A DNA stretch of 64,000 bases from Microbacterium yannicii PS01 (GTDB lineage: Bacteria; Actinomycetota; Actinomycetes; Actinomycetales; Microbacteriaceae), in contig NZ_CAJF01000005.1 of NCBI RefSeq assembly GCF_000304335.1, positions 62,001 to 126,000 on the forward strand. The letters run 5' to 3'. Every line of letters begins with the position of its first letter. Position 1 is the first letter of the stretch. This document shows positions 42,702-52,468 of this stretch, one piece after another. A model generated the notes under the pieces. It was not told the DNA's origin, made no database searches, and was given only the letters and a program-made list of their open reading frames with translations. Both the position numbers and the translations under genes were made by a program.

Positions 42702-44213
42702 TCAGTCAAGAAGAGGTCGATAGGTGACGGCCACGATGCGACCGTCGCGCGATGGAGCGCCGAGTGCGAGCATCCGGCCGGTGAAGCCGGCGGCGACCTC
42801 CGTGGAGAAGTACCGGCCGTCCAGGCGCGCGATCTCGATCGCTTCGCCGTCGCGAACGACGGAGAGCACGACGTCGTCGGGGCCGGCGTACCCGAACGGC
42901 ACCGGCGCCACCTGAGGAGGCATCGTTGAGACGCGCAGGGTCGCCGCGTCGCCGGTGATCTCGACGGCGCCGATCCGCTGACGGATGTCCCCGATCTGCA
43001 CAATCGCCTGAGCGTGGCCATTCTCGAAGATGACCCCGCACCAGTGGCGGTCGTCCAGCCGCAGCCCAACGACGCCGGATCGCTCGACGACCGCGTCGGC
43101 CTGCCACGAGAAATCCGTCACTCGCGTGCACAGGACATCGCCCGCTGATCCCCAGGAACGGAACCTGAGTCCGCCCTCCGGTGCTCGCTCGACAACCGCG
43201 TCGGGCTCGCTACCCGCGGCCACCCATCGCGGGTCGAGATCGGCACCCGCGAATTCCTCCGAGAAGTCAGAGCCGCCCTGCGGCAGTTCGAAGCGAGCCT
43301 CATCGAATACGGGCCAGCCGTCGACCCAGTCCACGCCGGCGAGGAACGTCTCGCGGCCGAGAACATGGAAGCCCGGTGTGGAACCGCGCGGTCTGGCACC
43401 GAGATAGACGGCTGCCCATCCACCGTCCGGCGTCTGAACGAGGTCGGCGTGGCCGACGTTCTGCACCGGATGTGAGGTGCTTCGGTGAGTGAAGACCGGG
43501 TTCCAATCGCACGACTCGAAGGGTCCGCGGGGGCTCTGCCCCCGCGCGACGGTCACGCAATGTCCGCGCTCGGTGCCCCCCTCGGCGAGCATGACGTACC
43601 AGTAGTCGCCGATGCGGTAGAGGTGCGGCCCTTCCGCCATCGGCATCCCACTCCCCTGCCACACCGGATAGTGCGGCTCGAGGAGGCGCCCCGTCTCGAG
43701 GTCGATCGGCGCCTGGCGGATGCCCTGGCCGCCGACAGTGAAGTCAAGGACATGCCAGGTGAGGTAGCAGGTGCCGTCGTCGTCCCAGCACAGGTCGGGG
43801 TCGATTCCGATGGCTTCGGGGACGAAGACGGGATCACTCCACGGCCCCGCGGGGTCGGTCGCGTGGACGATCAGCTGTCCTGACTCGAAGTCGCTGACGT
43901 TCGTCGTGATGAACCAGAAGCGGCCGTCACGGTGACGAAGCGTCGATCCGTAGATCCCGGTCGAGGGTCCTGAGGTGCCGGCGCGGAACTGCGACCGCCG
44001 CGTGAGGATGTTGCCGATCTGAGTCCACGTCACCAGATCTCGGCTGTGGAAGATCGGGGCACCGGGAAAGTACTCGAAGCTCGAATGCGCGAGGTAGTAG
44101 TCATCACCGACGCGGCAGATCGTGGGGTCGGGGTGGAATCCGGGGATGATCGGGTGCAGTTCCGCGCTCAGGGTCTTCGCCAGCGATGTCGGGGCTGCCA
44201 CGGGTTCAGACAT
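42702..44213 (-). CDS. GH43-family beta-xylosidase/alpha-L-arabinofuranosidase
   Basis: The 503-residue enzyme has an N-terminal five-bladed propeller with the base Asp29 (GFHPDPTICRVGDDYYL), pKa modulator Asp138 (IGIDPDLCWDDDG) and acid Glu194 (PMAEGPHLYR), then a C-terminal concanavalin-like sandwich (from about 320). This two-domain layout fits the GH43 subgroup with xylosidase/arabinofuranosidase activities. Cytoplasmic. Its start overlaps the GH78 gene by 8 bases and the DUF5605 gene follows after 15 bases. Confidence 0.92.
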   Translation of the reverse strand: MSEPVAAPTSLAKTLSAELHPIIPGFHPDPTICRVGDDYYLAHSSFEYFPGAPIFHSRDLVTWTQIGNILTRRSQFRAGTSGPSTGIYGSTLRHRDGRFWFITTNVSDFESGQLIVHATDPAGPWSDPVFVPEAIGIDPDLCWDDDGTCYLTWHVLDFTVGGQGIRQAPIDLETGRLLEPHYPVWQGSGMPMAEGPHLYRIGDYWYVMLAEGGTERGHCVTVARGQSPRGPFESCDWNPVFTHRSTSHPVQNVGHADLVQTPDGGWAAVYLGARPRGSTPGFHVLGRETFLAGVDWVDGWPVFDEARFELPQGGSDFSEEFAGADLDPRWVAAGSEPDAVVERAPEGGLRFRSWGSAGDVLCTRVTDFSWQADAVVERSGVVGLRLDDRHWCGVIFENGHAQAIVQIGDIRQRIGAVEITGDAATLRVSTMPPQVAPVPFGYAGPDDVVLSVVRDGEAIEIARLDGRYFSTEVAAGFTGRMLALGAPSRDGRIVAVTYRPLLD

Positions 44214-47058
44214 GGCTGGCCAGTTCTCCCTGGGCCGCGAGCCGCCGGGTCGGCATGGTCGGCGTGGTCAAGCGGTTCGCGACGAGCCGGCCGAGCGCCA
44301 GCGTCGTCGTCTCAGACGGCCAGATACGCGTCCAGACCGCAGCCCCGATTTCCGCAGCGGGTCGGTCGCGGAACGGCGTCAGCAGCTGCGCGAGGTGCGT
44401 GTCCGACGCAGCGAGCCCGTTGTCGACCGCGAAGCGTGTCAGCTCCGCCCACGCGTCCTCGTCGTCTACGAAGTCACGCACGGTCGCGATGGGTTCAACC
44501 TCGGACGGCTGGTCCATCAACTCCCAGCGATGACGGCCGTGGCCCACCGACCGGGTCTTGGCCTCATCCGGAAGTTCAATCTCCGCACGGGCCCCGACTG
44601 GTACTTCCACTTCGAGCGTGACGACACCGGCGGCGCGAGACCAGCTCACTGATGCGTCACCGTACGGCGTGCAGTGACGCGCCGCGCAGTGGTCCAGCGC
44701 CGACGGGAAGATGGGGCGGATCAAGATGGTGCGGTACCCGGGGGCAGCGGGGGCAAGACCGGCGACGCGACGGTGGACCCAGTCGATCACGCTCCCCAGC
44801 GCGTAGTGGTTGAACGAAGTCATCCCGTTCGAATTGATCGTGCCATCGGGAAGCAGGCTGTCCCATCGCTCCCAGATGGTCGTCGCTCCGACCGTGATCG
44901 GATACAGCCACGAGGGAGACTGTGTCTGCAGCAGGAGACGCACTGCCAGATCCGGGAATCCGGCGTTTGTCAGCGCGTCGCAGATGAGCGGCGTTCCGAC
45001 GAACCCGGTGGCGATCCGGAAGCTGCTCTTTCGCACGAGGTCAGCCAGGCGTTCGCCCGCGGCGGCACGCTGTCGCGGGTCGGGCAGCAGGTCCCATTCC
45101 AGCGCCATCGCGTAGACCGTTTGTGCGTCCGAGACGATACGGCCCGACGGCGCGACGAACTCCGCGTTGAACGCTTGGCGTACGCGCTCAGCCAGGTGGC
45201 GGTAGAACTGCGCCGCTTCCTCGTCACCCACCAGCTCGGCAGTTCGGGCGACGATCTCGGCCGAGCGGGCGAAGTGTGCGGTTGCGACCACATCCGGATC
45301 GGACTTCGCGTTGAAGGGGTCGTCGGCAGGCGCGGTCGGATCGAGCCAATCGCCGTACTGCACGCCTCCTCGCCAGATCAGGTCGTCGCCTGCGACGGAC
45401 GTGATGTGGTCGACCCACGCGCGCATGCTCCCGAACTGCCGCTCCAGGATGCCGCGGTCACCGGTTCGCTCCCACAGGACCCAGGGCACGACGGTCGCGG
45501 CATCGCCCCACGCCGCGGCGGGGATGGTCGTGAGCTCGGAGCGCAGGACGTCGGGGACGACGTGCGGCACTCGTCCGGAAGGATCCTGCTCGGCCGCGAG
45601 GTCCGCAAGCCAGGAGGTCAGGAACCCGCCGGAGTCGAAGAGGTACGTGGCGGTGGGAGAGAAGACCTGGATGTCGCCCGTCCATCCGAGGCGCTCGTCT
45701 CGCTGCGGGCAATCGGTGGGAACGTCCAGGAAGTTCCCTCTCATGCTCCAGACCACGTTGCGGTGGAGCTGGTTCAGCATCTCGTCGCTCGACTCGAACC
45801 AGCCGGTGCGAGTGAGGTCGCTGCCGACGACGATCGCCTCCACGTCCTCACGCCGTACAGCCTCGAGCCCGTCGATCTCGACGTAGCGGAATCCATGGAA
45901 GGTGAACGTCGGTTCGAGGATCTCATCGCCGGTCCCCGCGAGATAGTAGGTGTCGGTCGCTCTCGCGCTGCGCAGCGGGCCGACGCCGAGTTCGTCGGCG
46001 TCGAGCACCTCGGCATGCCGGACGACGACCTCGTCGCCAGGTCTCGACGCAGGCACGCGCAGTCGTACCCATCCGACGAGGTTCTGGCCGAAGTCGATCA
46101 GGAGCTTGCCGCCAGGCGACCGCCAGATCCGCTGCGGTGGGACAGTCTCCGTGATCCGCATCGGTGGTCCGTCTTCGCCGACGAGCACGGTCAAGTCCGC
46201 ATCGACGATCTCCACCGCGCTGTCGAACGGCGCCACGGAGTCCTGCCGCAGGTCGGTCGTCTGCCCGTCGTAGATCTCGTCCATGAGAATGCCGGTCGGG
46301 CGGGCGCGCCAGGATTCGTCGGTCGCGAGCACGTGCACCGTCCCGTCATCCGTGGTCACCTCCAACTGGCCGAGGAAGGCGAGCCGATCACCGTAGTGGG
46401 CTCGCTGACCGAGGAAACCCATCCGGCCCCGCCACCAGCCGTTGCCAAGGGTCACTTCGAGGGTGTTCTCGCCCCGCGTGATCAGGGGGGTCACGTCATA
46501 CGCGCGAACTCGAAGCCGGTGTTCGTAGGCCGTCCATCCGGGGGCGAGCACCGTGTCGTCGACGGGAAGTCCGTTCAAGCGGGCGGAGAGCAGCCCGTGC
46601 GCAGTGGCGAACAGTCTCGCCTTCACCACGCGCCCGGGGACCCGTATCCGTCCCTGCAGCTCCGGAGCGGGCTGCCGAAGCCCGCCGAGCCGGATCGGGC
46701 TGACGAATCGAGCCTGCCAGTCGGTCGGCGCGAGGAGCCCCGCCTCCGCCTGCGCCGGCTCACTCCAAGCGCTCCAGGCCTTGCCCCGGACTCGGATCCG
46801 GACCGTCACCGATTCGCGGGCGTCCAGTGGAGCGGACGGCCAAGGCACCAGTACCTGCTCGGGTGATTCCACCACCCAGCGTTCGGTGTCGTCTTCGCGC
46901 CGGTGGATCTCGATCTCGTAGGCGGTCTGCTGGTAATCCTCGGGCGCCTGCGGCACCGTCCAGCTCAGTCGTGGCCGGACGGTCGTGAGGCCGAGAGCCG
47001 GCCCCACGTCGGTGCGGTGCTCGAATCGGGGCGCGGTCGGCGCCGAAAGGGAGGTCAT
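44206..47058 (-). CDS. GH78-family alpha-L-rhamnosidase
   Basis: The 950-residue protein has N-terminal fibronectin- and sandwich-type domains (to about 400), with the conserved WRSPGGKLLIDFGQNLVGWV stretch, the (alpha/alpha)6 barrel with VPTDCPQRDERLGWTGDIQV and WLYPITVGATTIWERWDSL, and a C-terminal sandwich. The Asp and Glu of these motifs are the expected catalytic acids. The last 120 residues after about 830 are an extra alpha-helical extension not seen in the second GH78 of this window. No signal peptide, so it works on imported rhamno-oligosaccharides. Lies between the importer ATPase gene and GH43 in the operon. Confidence 0.93.
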   Translation of the reverse strand: MTSLSAPTAPRFEHRTDVGPALGLTTVRPRLSWTVPQAPEDYQQTAYEIEIHRREDDTERWVVESPEQVLVPWPSAPLDARESVTVRIRVRGKAWSAWSEPAQAEAGLLAPTDWQARFVSPIRLGGLRQPAPELQGRIRVPGRVVKARLFATAHGLLSARLNGLPVDDTVLAPGWTAYEHRLRVRAYDVTPLITRGENTLEVTLGNGWWRGRMGFLGQRAHYGDRLAFLGQLEVTTDDGTVHVLATDESWRARPTGILMDEIYDGQTTDLRQDSVAPFDSAVEIVDADLTVLVGEDGPPMRITETVPPQRIWRSPGGKLLIDFGQNLVGWVRLRVPASRPGDEVVVRHAEVLDADELGVGPLRSARATDTYYLAGTGDEILEPTFTFHGFRYVEIDGLEAVRREDVEAIVVGSDLTRTGWFESSDEMLNQLHRNVVWSMRGNFLDVPTDCPQRDERLGWTGDIQVFSPTATYLFDSGGFLTSWLADLAAEQDPSGRVPHVVPDVLRSELTTIPAAAWGDAATVVPWVLWERTGDRGILERQFGSMRAWVDHITSVAGDDLIWRGGVQYGDWLDPTAPADDPFNAKSDPDVVATAHFARSAEIVARTAELVGDEEAAQFYRHLAERVRQAFNAEFVAPSGRIVSDAQTVYAMALEWDLLPDPRQRAAAGERLADLVRKSSFRIATGFVGTPLICDALTNAGFPDLAVRLLLQTQSPSWLYPITVGATTIWERWDSLLPDGTINSNGMTSFNHYALGSVIDWVHRRVAGLAPAAPGYRTILIRPIFPSALDHCAARHCTPYGDASVSWSRAAGVVTLEVEVPVGARAEIELPDEAKTRSVGHGRHRWELMDQPSEVEPIATVRDFVDDEDAWAELTRFAVDNGLAASDTHLAQLLTPFRDRPAAEIGAAVWTRIWPSETTTLALGRLVANRLTTPTMPTRRLAAQGELASHV

Positions 47059-47094
47059 ATGTGTCCTGGGGTGTGAGGGAGCCGTGCGCCGTGA

Positions 47095-47949
47095 TCAGGC
47101 GGAAGCGGGCGGGCTGTCGGCGACCTCGCGCGACAGCGCCGGACCGAACAGCCGGAGACGCTCGGCGCGGCGCGCTCGTTGCCGCGGCGGGTCGGCGATG
47201 GGCGCTGACATCTGCAGCCGACGCGTGTACGGGTGCTGCGGTCTGGTCGCGACCTGGTGCGCGTCACCGATCTCCACGATGCGACCGCCTTGCAGCACCG
47301 CGATGCGGTCGCTGATGGCATGGACAACACCCAGGTCATGGCTGATGAACAGGTACGCGACACCCGTCTCCTTCTGCAGCTCATCGAGCAGCGCCAGCAC
47401 CCGAGCCTGCGTCGTCACGTCCAGCGCGCTGGTGGGCTCATCGCACACGATCACGGAAGGATCGAGCGCAAGCGCGCGCGCAATCGCAATTCGCTGACGT
47501 TGACCCCCGGAGAACTCGCGCGGATACCGAGACCCGGCGTCTGCCGGAAGGCCCACAGCGTCCAACAGTTCACGAACCCGACTGCGACCGTCAGCAACCC
47601 CGGCAGCGCGAAGCGGCTCCACAAGGATGCTCTCCACCGTCATCGAGGGGTTCAGCGACGAATAGGGATCCTGGAAGATCACCTGGATGTCACGCGCGAC
47701 CTGGCGTCGCCGTGCCCGGGAGATGTTGCTGATCTCTTGGCCGCGGAAAGAGATCGTGCCCTCAGTGACCGGAGCCAGGCCGAGGATCGCCCGGCCGATC
47801 GTCGTCTTCCCGGATCCCGATTCACCGACCAGACTCACCGTCTCTCCGGCTTTCAGGGCGAGCGAGACGTCCTCGATCACCGTCTTCCCCCCGCGTCGGC
47901 CGCCGTAGCGGACGACCAGGTTGTTGATCTCGAGCAGCGCCTCACTCAT
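47095..47949 (-). CDS. Opp/Dpp-type ABC importer ATPase (OppF-like)
   Basis: The 284-residue ATPase has Walker A GESGSGKTT, Q-loop, signature FSGGQRQRIAIARAL, Walker B VIVCDEPTSALD and the H-loop ISHDLGVVH, plus the oligopeptide-type C-terminal HPYTRRLQMSAP. ATG 47949 is chosen because GGAGGTGA lies 6 bases upstream; GTG 47952 is possible. It overlaps the upstream fusion gene by 8 bases. Together with the ATPase half of the fusion it makes the two nucleotide-binding domains of the importer. Confidence 0.92.
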   Translation of the reverse strand: MSEALLEINNLVVRYGGRRGGKTVIEDVSLALKAGETVSLVGESGSGKTTIGRAILGLAPVTEGTISFRGQEISNISRARRRQVARDIQVIFQDPYSSLNPSMTVESILVEPLRAAGVADGRSRVRELLDAVGLPADAGSRYPREFSGGQRQRIAIARALALDPSVIVCDEPTSALDVTTQARVLALLDELQKETGVAYLFISHDLGVVHAISDRIAVLQGGRIVEIGDAHQVATRPQHPYTRRLQMSAPIADPPRQRARRAERLRLFGPALSREVADSPPASA

Positions 47950-49738
47950 CACCCGTCACCTCCATCAGCTCGACCTTGCGCGACGATTCGAGGAGGTCGC
48001 GCGTGTAGGGGTGTGCCGGGCTGGCGAAGAGTGCATCCACGTCATTGCTCTCGACGATCCGCCCGTCCTTCATGACACTGACCCGGTCGCAGATGTCCGC
48101 CACGACACCGAGATTGTGCGTGACGATGACCATGGCAAGTCCACGCTCCAGACTCAGCTCACGCAGAAGCTCGAGGACCTCGGCCTGCACGGTGACATCG
48201 AGCGCCGTCGTCGGTTCGTCCGCCACGATCAGCTCGGGGGACGAGGCGACCGCCCCGCAGATCAGCACGCGCTGCGCCATTCCGCCCGAGATCTCATGCG
48301 GGTAGAGCCGCATCACACGGTCGGGGTCGTCGATTCCGACTCGTGCAAGCAAGTTGACCAGCTCCGTGCGTGCGCGGGATCTCGACATGCCGGTGGCCGC
48401 GCGCAGCCCGTAGATCAGTTGGGCGCCGATCGTGAATGACGGGTCGAGATTCGACATCGGCTCTTGCGGCACATACGCGATCTGTCGTCCTCGAGCCTGC
48501 CGAATGCGGGCCTTGTCGGCCAGCAGGTCCTTGCCCTTGAAGAAGACGCTGCCACCAAGGACGACGGCTTCGCGTGGCAGGATCCCGACCACCGAGAACG
48601 CGATCTGAGATTTGCCTGAGCCCGACTCGCCGACGAGTCCGTGGATCTCGCCGCGCCTGACATCCAAGTCGACTCCATGGACGACCTCACCCACGTCGTC
48701 CGCCGAGACGGGGTATCCGACGCGGAGCCCGCGCACCGCGAGGACGACATCCTGGGGCGGCGTGAGGTCGTTCACCCCCGCCACACGCTCGTCCTGAGCG
48801 ACGCGCGCCAGTGAACGACGCCGCGAGGGCTTGAGTGAGGCGCTGCGGTTGGACGCTTGCAGCGTGTCACGCAGCGCGTTGCCGAGGAGAACGAACGCAA
48901 GGATCGTCACGCTGATGACGACGGCGGGGAAGAAGATGTTCTCCGGCACCAGGTAGATGTTCTCGAAAGTCTCCTGCAGGACCCGTCCCCAGGACGGCTC
49001 GTTCGGGCTGCCGAGGCCGATGAAGTCCACACCGGCGAGCAGGGCGACGGCAGTGGCGAGAACGAACGAACTCTGCACGATGACCGGCGCACGCACGGCA
49101 GAGAGCACGTGGCGTCCGACGATACGGAAATCCGAGAGGCCGACGACCTTCGCGGCATCGACGTAGAGCTCCGACCGCACGCTGATCACCACCGACCGGA
49201 CCAGGCGGTAGAAGCTCGGGGTGACGATGACGCCGAACGCCGTCATGGCCGCAGGTATGTTCGGACCGGTGAGCGAGTACAGCGAGATGATCACCGCGAT
49301 CCCGGGCAGCGACATGATCAAGTCCGAGATGAAGTTGGCAACGGCTTCCGTCTTCCCCCGGTAGAAGCCCGCGATCAGTCCCGACGTAAGGCCGAGGACG
49401 AGCGAGACGCCCAACACGAGCACGCAGGCGAGAAGCGTCGCCTGGGTTCCCCACATCAGCCGCGACAGGATGTCCCGGCCGGACTGGTCCGTACCGAAGA
49501 GGTGTCCATCGGTGAACGGCGGTACGTTCGCCGCAGCGAGATCGGTGGCATTCGGCGCGTACGGTGCGAGCCACGGTGCGGTCACTGCCACGAAGACGAG
49601 GATCGCCAACACAGCGAAGCCGAACACCGCGAACAGGTTCTTCAGCAGCGAGCGGAACGTGTTGCGCCGCACGCCCTTGCGCGCGAGTGCGGCCGTGCCG
49701 TCGGCTGCCGGATCGATTTCATGCTGGTCGACAGTCAT
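47942..49738 (-). CDS. Fused permease (OppC-like) and ATPase (OppD-like) of the ABC importer
   Basis: The 598-residue protein joins two proteins that are usually separate. Residues about 1-285 are an OppC permease with six helices and the HLFGTDQSGRDILSRLMWG motif near 80. After a linker, residues about 330-598 are an OppD ATPase with Walker A GESGSGKSQIAFSV, signature ISGGMAQRVLICGAV, Walker B IVADEPTTALDVT and C-terminal HPYTRDLLESSR. The signature has ISGGM in place of LSGGQ, common in OppD. The start ATG 49738 overlaps the OppB stop. The fusion itself is known in actinobacteria. Confidence 0.92.
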   Translation of the reverse strand: MTVDQHEIDPAADGTAALARKGVRRNTFRSLLKNLFAVFGFAVLAILVFVAVTAPWLAPYAPNATDLAAANVPPFTDGHLFGTDQSGRDILSRLMWGTQATLLACVLVLGVSLVLGLTSGLIAGFYRGKTEAVANFISDLIMSLPGIAVIISLYSLTGPNIPAAMTAFGVIVTPSFYRLVRSVVISVRSELYVDAAKVVGLSDFRIVGRHVLSAVRAPVIVQSSFVLATAVALLAGVDFIGLGSPNEPSWGRVLQETFENIYLVPENIFFPAVVISVTILAFVLLGNALRDTLQASNRSASLKPSRRRSLARVAQDERVAGVNDLTPPQDVVLAVRGLRVGYPVSADDVGEVVHGVDLDVRRGEIHGLVGESGSGKSQIAFSVVGILPREAVVLGGSVFFKGKDLLADKARIRQARGRQIAYVPQEPMSNLDPSFTIGAQLIYGLRAATGMSRSRARTELVNLLARVGIDDPDRVMRLYPHEISGGMAQRVLICGAVASSPELIVADEPTTALDVTVQAEVLELLRELSLERGLAMVIVTHNLGVVADICDRVSVMKDGRIVESNDVDALFASPAHPYTRDLLESSRKVELMEVTGDE

Positions 49739-50676
49739 CGGATCCTCGCCTTCGGGTTGAGAACGCCGATGAGCAAGTCGGCCAGGAAGTTGATGATGAG
49801 GACGAGGATCATCGTGAAGACCACCGTGCCCATCACCATCGGCACGTCGCCGGCTTGTGCTGACAGGACGATGAGCTGACCGATGCCGGGCAGTGCGAAG
49901 ACCTGCTCGATGAACAGTGCAGCTCCGAGGAGCCCGAGGGTGGTGAGGCTGAGGACCACGAGTCCGGGACCGGCCGCATTGCGAAGGACGTGGCGGAACA
50001 GGAGGGGTCCCTCCTTGATGCCTCGTGATCGCAGTGTGCGAACGTAGTCCTGAGACAGGGCGTCGAGGACGGAGCCGCGAAATTGCTGTGCCGAGGAGGC
50101 GATCGTGCCGATCAAGAGCGCGATCACGGGGAGCGTCAGCGACCACAGCCACCCTTGGACACCGTCGGTGATCGGTATGTATCCGGTCGCGGGGTAGAGC
50201 GGGACGGCCACGGCAAAGGCGAACACGAGCCCGATGGCGAGGATGAATCCAGGGACCGCAGCACCGAGGACGGAGAGGAACTGCACGACACGGTCGACCC
50301 AGCCCCCGTACAGGGCCGCAGTGACGCCGAGCACCACACTGAGAATGGCGGTCAGCGTCATCGTGATGATGATGAGCGACAGGGTGACCGGAATTCGGGT
50401 GGAGAGCGCCTCGGTCACCGATTGGCCGGTGAGGAAGGAGGCCCCCAGATCGCCCTGCACCACTCCCGAGAGGTAGTCGAAGTACTGGACGATCAGGGGA
50501 CGGGTGAGCCCCAGCTCTTCCGCCTTCGCCGCAACCTGCTCATCGGACGCGCTGAGCCCGAGAACCGAGCGAGCGATCCCGATGCCGTCGGTGAACGTGA
50601 CCGTGAAGGTGATGAAACCGACGATCACGAACAACCCTGCGGCACGGACGAGGTTGATGGCGATGTAGCGAAGCAT
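49735..50676 (-). CDS. Opp/Dpp-type ABC importer permease (OppB-like)
   Basis: The 313-residue membrane protein has six helices, the family N-terminus (MLRYIAINLVRAAGLFVIVG), ELGLTRPLIVQYFDYLSGVV and QGDLGASFLTGQSV, and the ATPase-contact loop QDYVRTLRSRGIKEGPLLFR. It pairs with the OppC half of the fusion. Gene follows the binding protein by 19 bases and is coupled to the fusion by an ATGA overlap. Confidence 0.92.
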   Translation of the reverse strand: MLRYIAINLVRAAGLFVIVGFITFTVTFTDGIGIARSVLGLSASDEQVAAKAEELGLTRPLIVQYFDYLSGVVQGDLGASFLTGQSVTEALSTRIPVTLSLIIITMTLTAILSVVLGVTAALYGGWVDRVVQFLSVLGAAVPGFILAIGLVFAFAVAVPLYPATGYIPITDGVQGWLWSLTLPVIALLIGTIASSAQQFRGSVLDALSQDYVRTLRSRGIKEGPLLFRHVLRNAAGPGLVVLSLTTLGLLGAALFIEQVFALPGIGQLIVLSAQAGDVPMVMGTVVFTMILVLIINFLADLLIGVLNPKARIR

Positions 50677-50695
50677 TGCTGGGGCTCACCTTCTC

Positions 50696-52228
50696 CTAGT
50701 TCTTCTGGAAGTCCCGCAGCAACGGGTGCAGAGCGGAGAAGTCCGACATCGTCGGGACACTGATGTCCGGGCTGTAGAGATAGAACCCGTCCGGGTACGC
50801 CATCGGCACGAACCACGCCTGGTCGATCACGTACTGGTTGATCTGCTGCTGCGCCGCGATGCGCTCTTCCTCTGAACCCGTCAAGATCGTCTGCCACAGC
50901 CCGTCGATAGTGGCATCCGGCTGGTGTGAGACGTTCCAGATGCCGTCCGGCAGAACGTAGTCCTTGATGTCCTGCAGCGACTCGCCGTAGTTGCCGAGCT
51001 GCCACAGCGGCACGGGGTAGGTCCCGCTCAGCAGCTCGGTGATCGCGTCGGGACCGGTCAGGTTGACCTGCTCCACCGTGATGTTGAGCTGCGCGAGCTG
51101 CTCCGTCACGTAGGGGAACAGGAGGTCGTGATTCTGCCCTTCGAAGAAGGGGATCTGAAGCGTGAATCCGTCGGCGAACCCTGCCTCCGCCATGAGCGCC
51201 TGAGCGGCCTCGACATCGTACGGGTAGGGGTCTTCGGTGAGGTCCTCAAGGTAGGCGCTGCTCCCGGGCCGGAAGATCTGGTAGGCCGGGTCGGCATATC
51301 CGCGATACAGATCGGTCGCAATGGAGTCGCGATCGAAGACCATGTTCATGGCCTGGCGGACGCGGACGTCGCCGAGTGCCGGGATGGTCTCACCGTTGTG
51401 GTCGGTGATGAGGAGCCGCGTCGTGGTTCCACGAAGTGTCACTGCCTCGAGCCCGGACTTCTCTGCTTCCTCGATCGTCGCGGCGCTGCCGAGGATGCCG
51501 TCGATCTGGCCCGTCTTCAGCGCGTTCAGGCCTGCCGTCGGGTCCGTGAAGACCTTCAACTCGAGCGTCTCGTACGGGTACGTGTCGCTGTCGAAGTAGT
51601 CGGGGTTCTTGGTGAGAGTGTATGTGGATCCCTGGGTGCTCTTGCTGGGCTCGTAGACGTAGGGACCGCTGCCCACCACGGTGGTGTCCTGCTCGTCGCC
51701 GGCGTAGTACTCGGCCGAGGAGATCTGCGCTTCGCACAGGATCAGGTCGAGGGTCGGCGTCGGCTGCGGCCAGGTGATCGTCATGTTGTAGTCGTCGACG
51801 ATGTCGAAGGTGAGGTCGGCAAAACGGGCGTTGTTCTCGCCCGCGAACTCATACGCTGCCTGAACGTCCTCAGTCGTGAGGTCGCTGCCGTCCGAGAAGG
51901 TGATGTCTTCACGGAGCTTGACGGTCGCTGCGCTCTTGTCGTCGTTGTACTCCCACTCCTCGGCGACTTGAGCGGAGGGCTTGCCGAACTCGTCGCAGAT
52001 GAGCAGCGTGTCCCACGCGGCATCCGCGAACCATCCCTGGTAGCTCGGCTGGATACCGACGCTGAGTCCGGGAAGGTCGGCGGTCATTCCGAGCGTGAGC
52101 GTGTCCCCCGCGTCACCACCCGTGGCAGATCCGCCGCCGCCTCCCGGGGCGCAGGCCGTGAGCGCGAGTGCCGCAACGAACGCGGGGACCGCGACTGCTG
52201 CGGCTGCGCGTCGACGTGTGAATCGCAT
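50696..52228 (-). CDS. Family 5 ABC solute-binding lipoprotein
   Basis: The 510-residue protein starts at ATG 52228 (AAAGGAG 5 bases upstream) with an Arg-rich lipoprotein signal peptide, lipobox LTAC at about residues 23-26, and a Gly/Ser linker. The body is a family 5 (oligopeptide/dipeptide-type) binding protein: VQAAYEFAGENNARFADL, VVGSGPYVYEP and VRVRQAMNMVFDRDSIATDL. Family 5 proteins mostly bind peptides but several bind oligosaccharides. As the first gene of an operon with GH78, GH43 and another glycosidase, an oligosaccharide ligand is likely here. Promoter and operator at 52310-52362. Confidence 0.9.
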   Translation of the reverse strand: MRFTRRRAAAAVAVPAFVAALALTACAPGGGGGSATGGDAGDTLTLGMTADLPGLSVGIQPSYQGWFADAAWDTLLICDEFGKPSAQVAEEWEYNDDKSAATVKLREDITFSDGSDLTTEDVQAAYEFAGENNARFADLTFDIVDDYNMTITWPQPTPTLDLILCEAQISSAEYYAGDEQDTTVVGSGPYVYEPSKSTQGSTYTLTKNPDYFDSDTYPYETLELKVFTDPTAGLNALKTGQIDGILGSAATIEEAEKSGLEAVTLRGTTTRLLITDHNGETIPALGDVRVRQAMNMVFDRDSIATDLYRGYADPAYQIFRPGSSAYLEDLTEDPYPYDVEAAQALMAEAGFADGFTLQIPFFEGQNHDLLFPYVTEQLAQLNITVEQVNLTGPDAITELLSGTYPVPLWQLGNYGESLQDIKDYVLPDGIWNVSHQPDATIDGLWQTILTGSEEERIAAQQQINQYVIDQAWFVPMAYPDGFYLYSPDISVPTMSDFSALHPLLRDFQKN

Positions 52229-52309
52229 TGCAACTCCTTTGTTGTTTCTCCTGGCTCGGGCGGTGCTGCCCGGCGGACCTGAACGTGACATTCGGGTCGT
52301 CCGCGAGCG

Positions 52310-52362
52310 ACGTTAGGCCCGGCTCAGGGTGCTCAGCAATCGAGACACCGATTATTGCGCAA
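52310..52362 (-). promoter_or_regulatory. Promoter of the importer-glycosidase operon with upstream TTGCGCAA
   Basis: Reverse strand: TTGCGCAATAATCG from 52362, then -35 TTGCTG (52339-52334), 18-base spacer and -10 TAACGT (52315-52310). The predicted start near 52303 leaves a leader of about 75 bases to ATG 52228. The operator lies upstream of the -35 element, which is where an activator would bind. Confidence 0.65.
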
Positions 52363-52468
52363 CGGCTTCAACGTCCTCCTTTCAGCCTGCCGCGGGTGGT
52401 CGGGCGCGCCTGCGGTCACAGCTTGGGTCGGCGATCCCGCTCAATGAGCGGCAACCGCGCTCCCCGTC

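Noticed and set aside
43470..43477. ATGTGAGG, the -35 part of the ECF41-type promoter, inside the GH43 gene
   Set aside because: It lies within coding sequence with no matching GTC element at 16 bases facing a gene start; chance occurrence.
47942..50152. Longer version of the permease-ATPase fusion reaching 50152
   Set aside because: Residues before ATG 49738 are Arg/Pro-rich, overlap the OppB gene and lack permease sequence; the family begins near ATG 49738.
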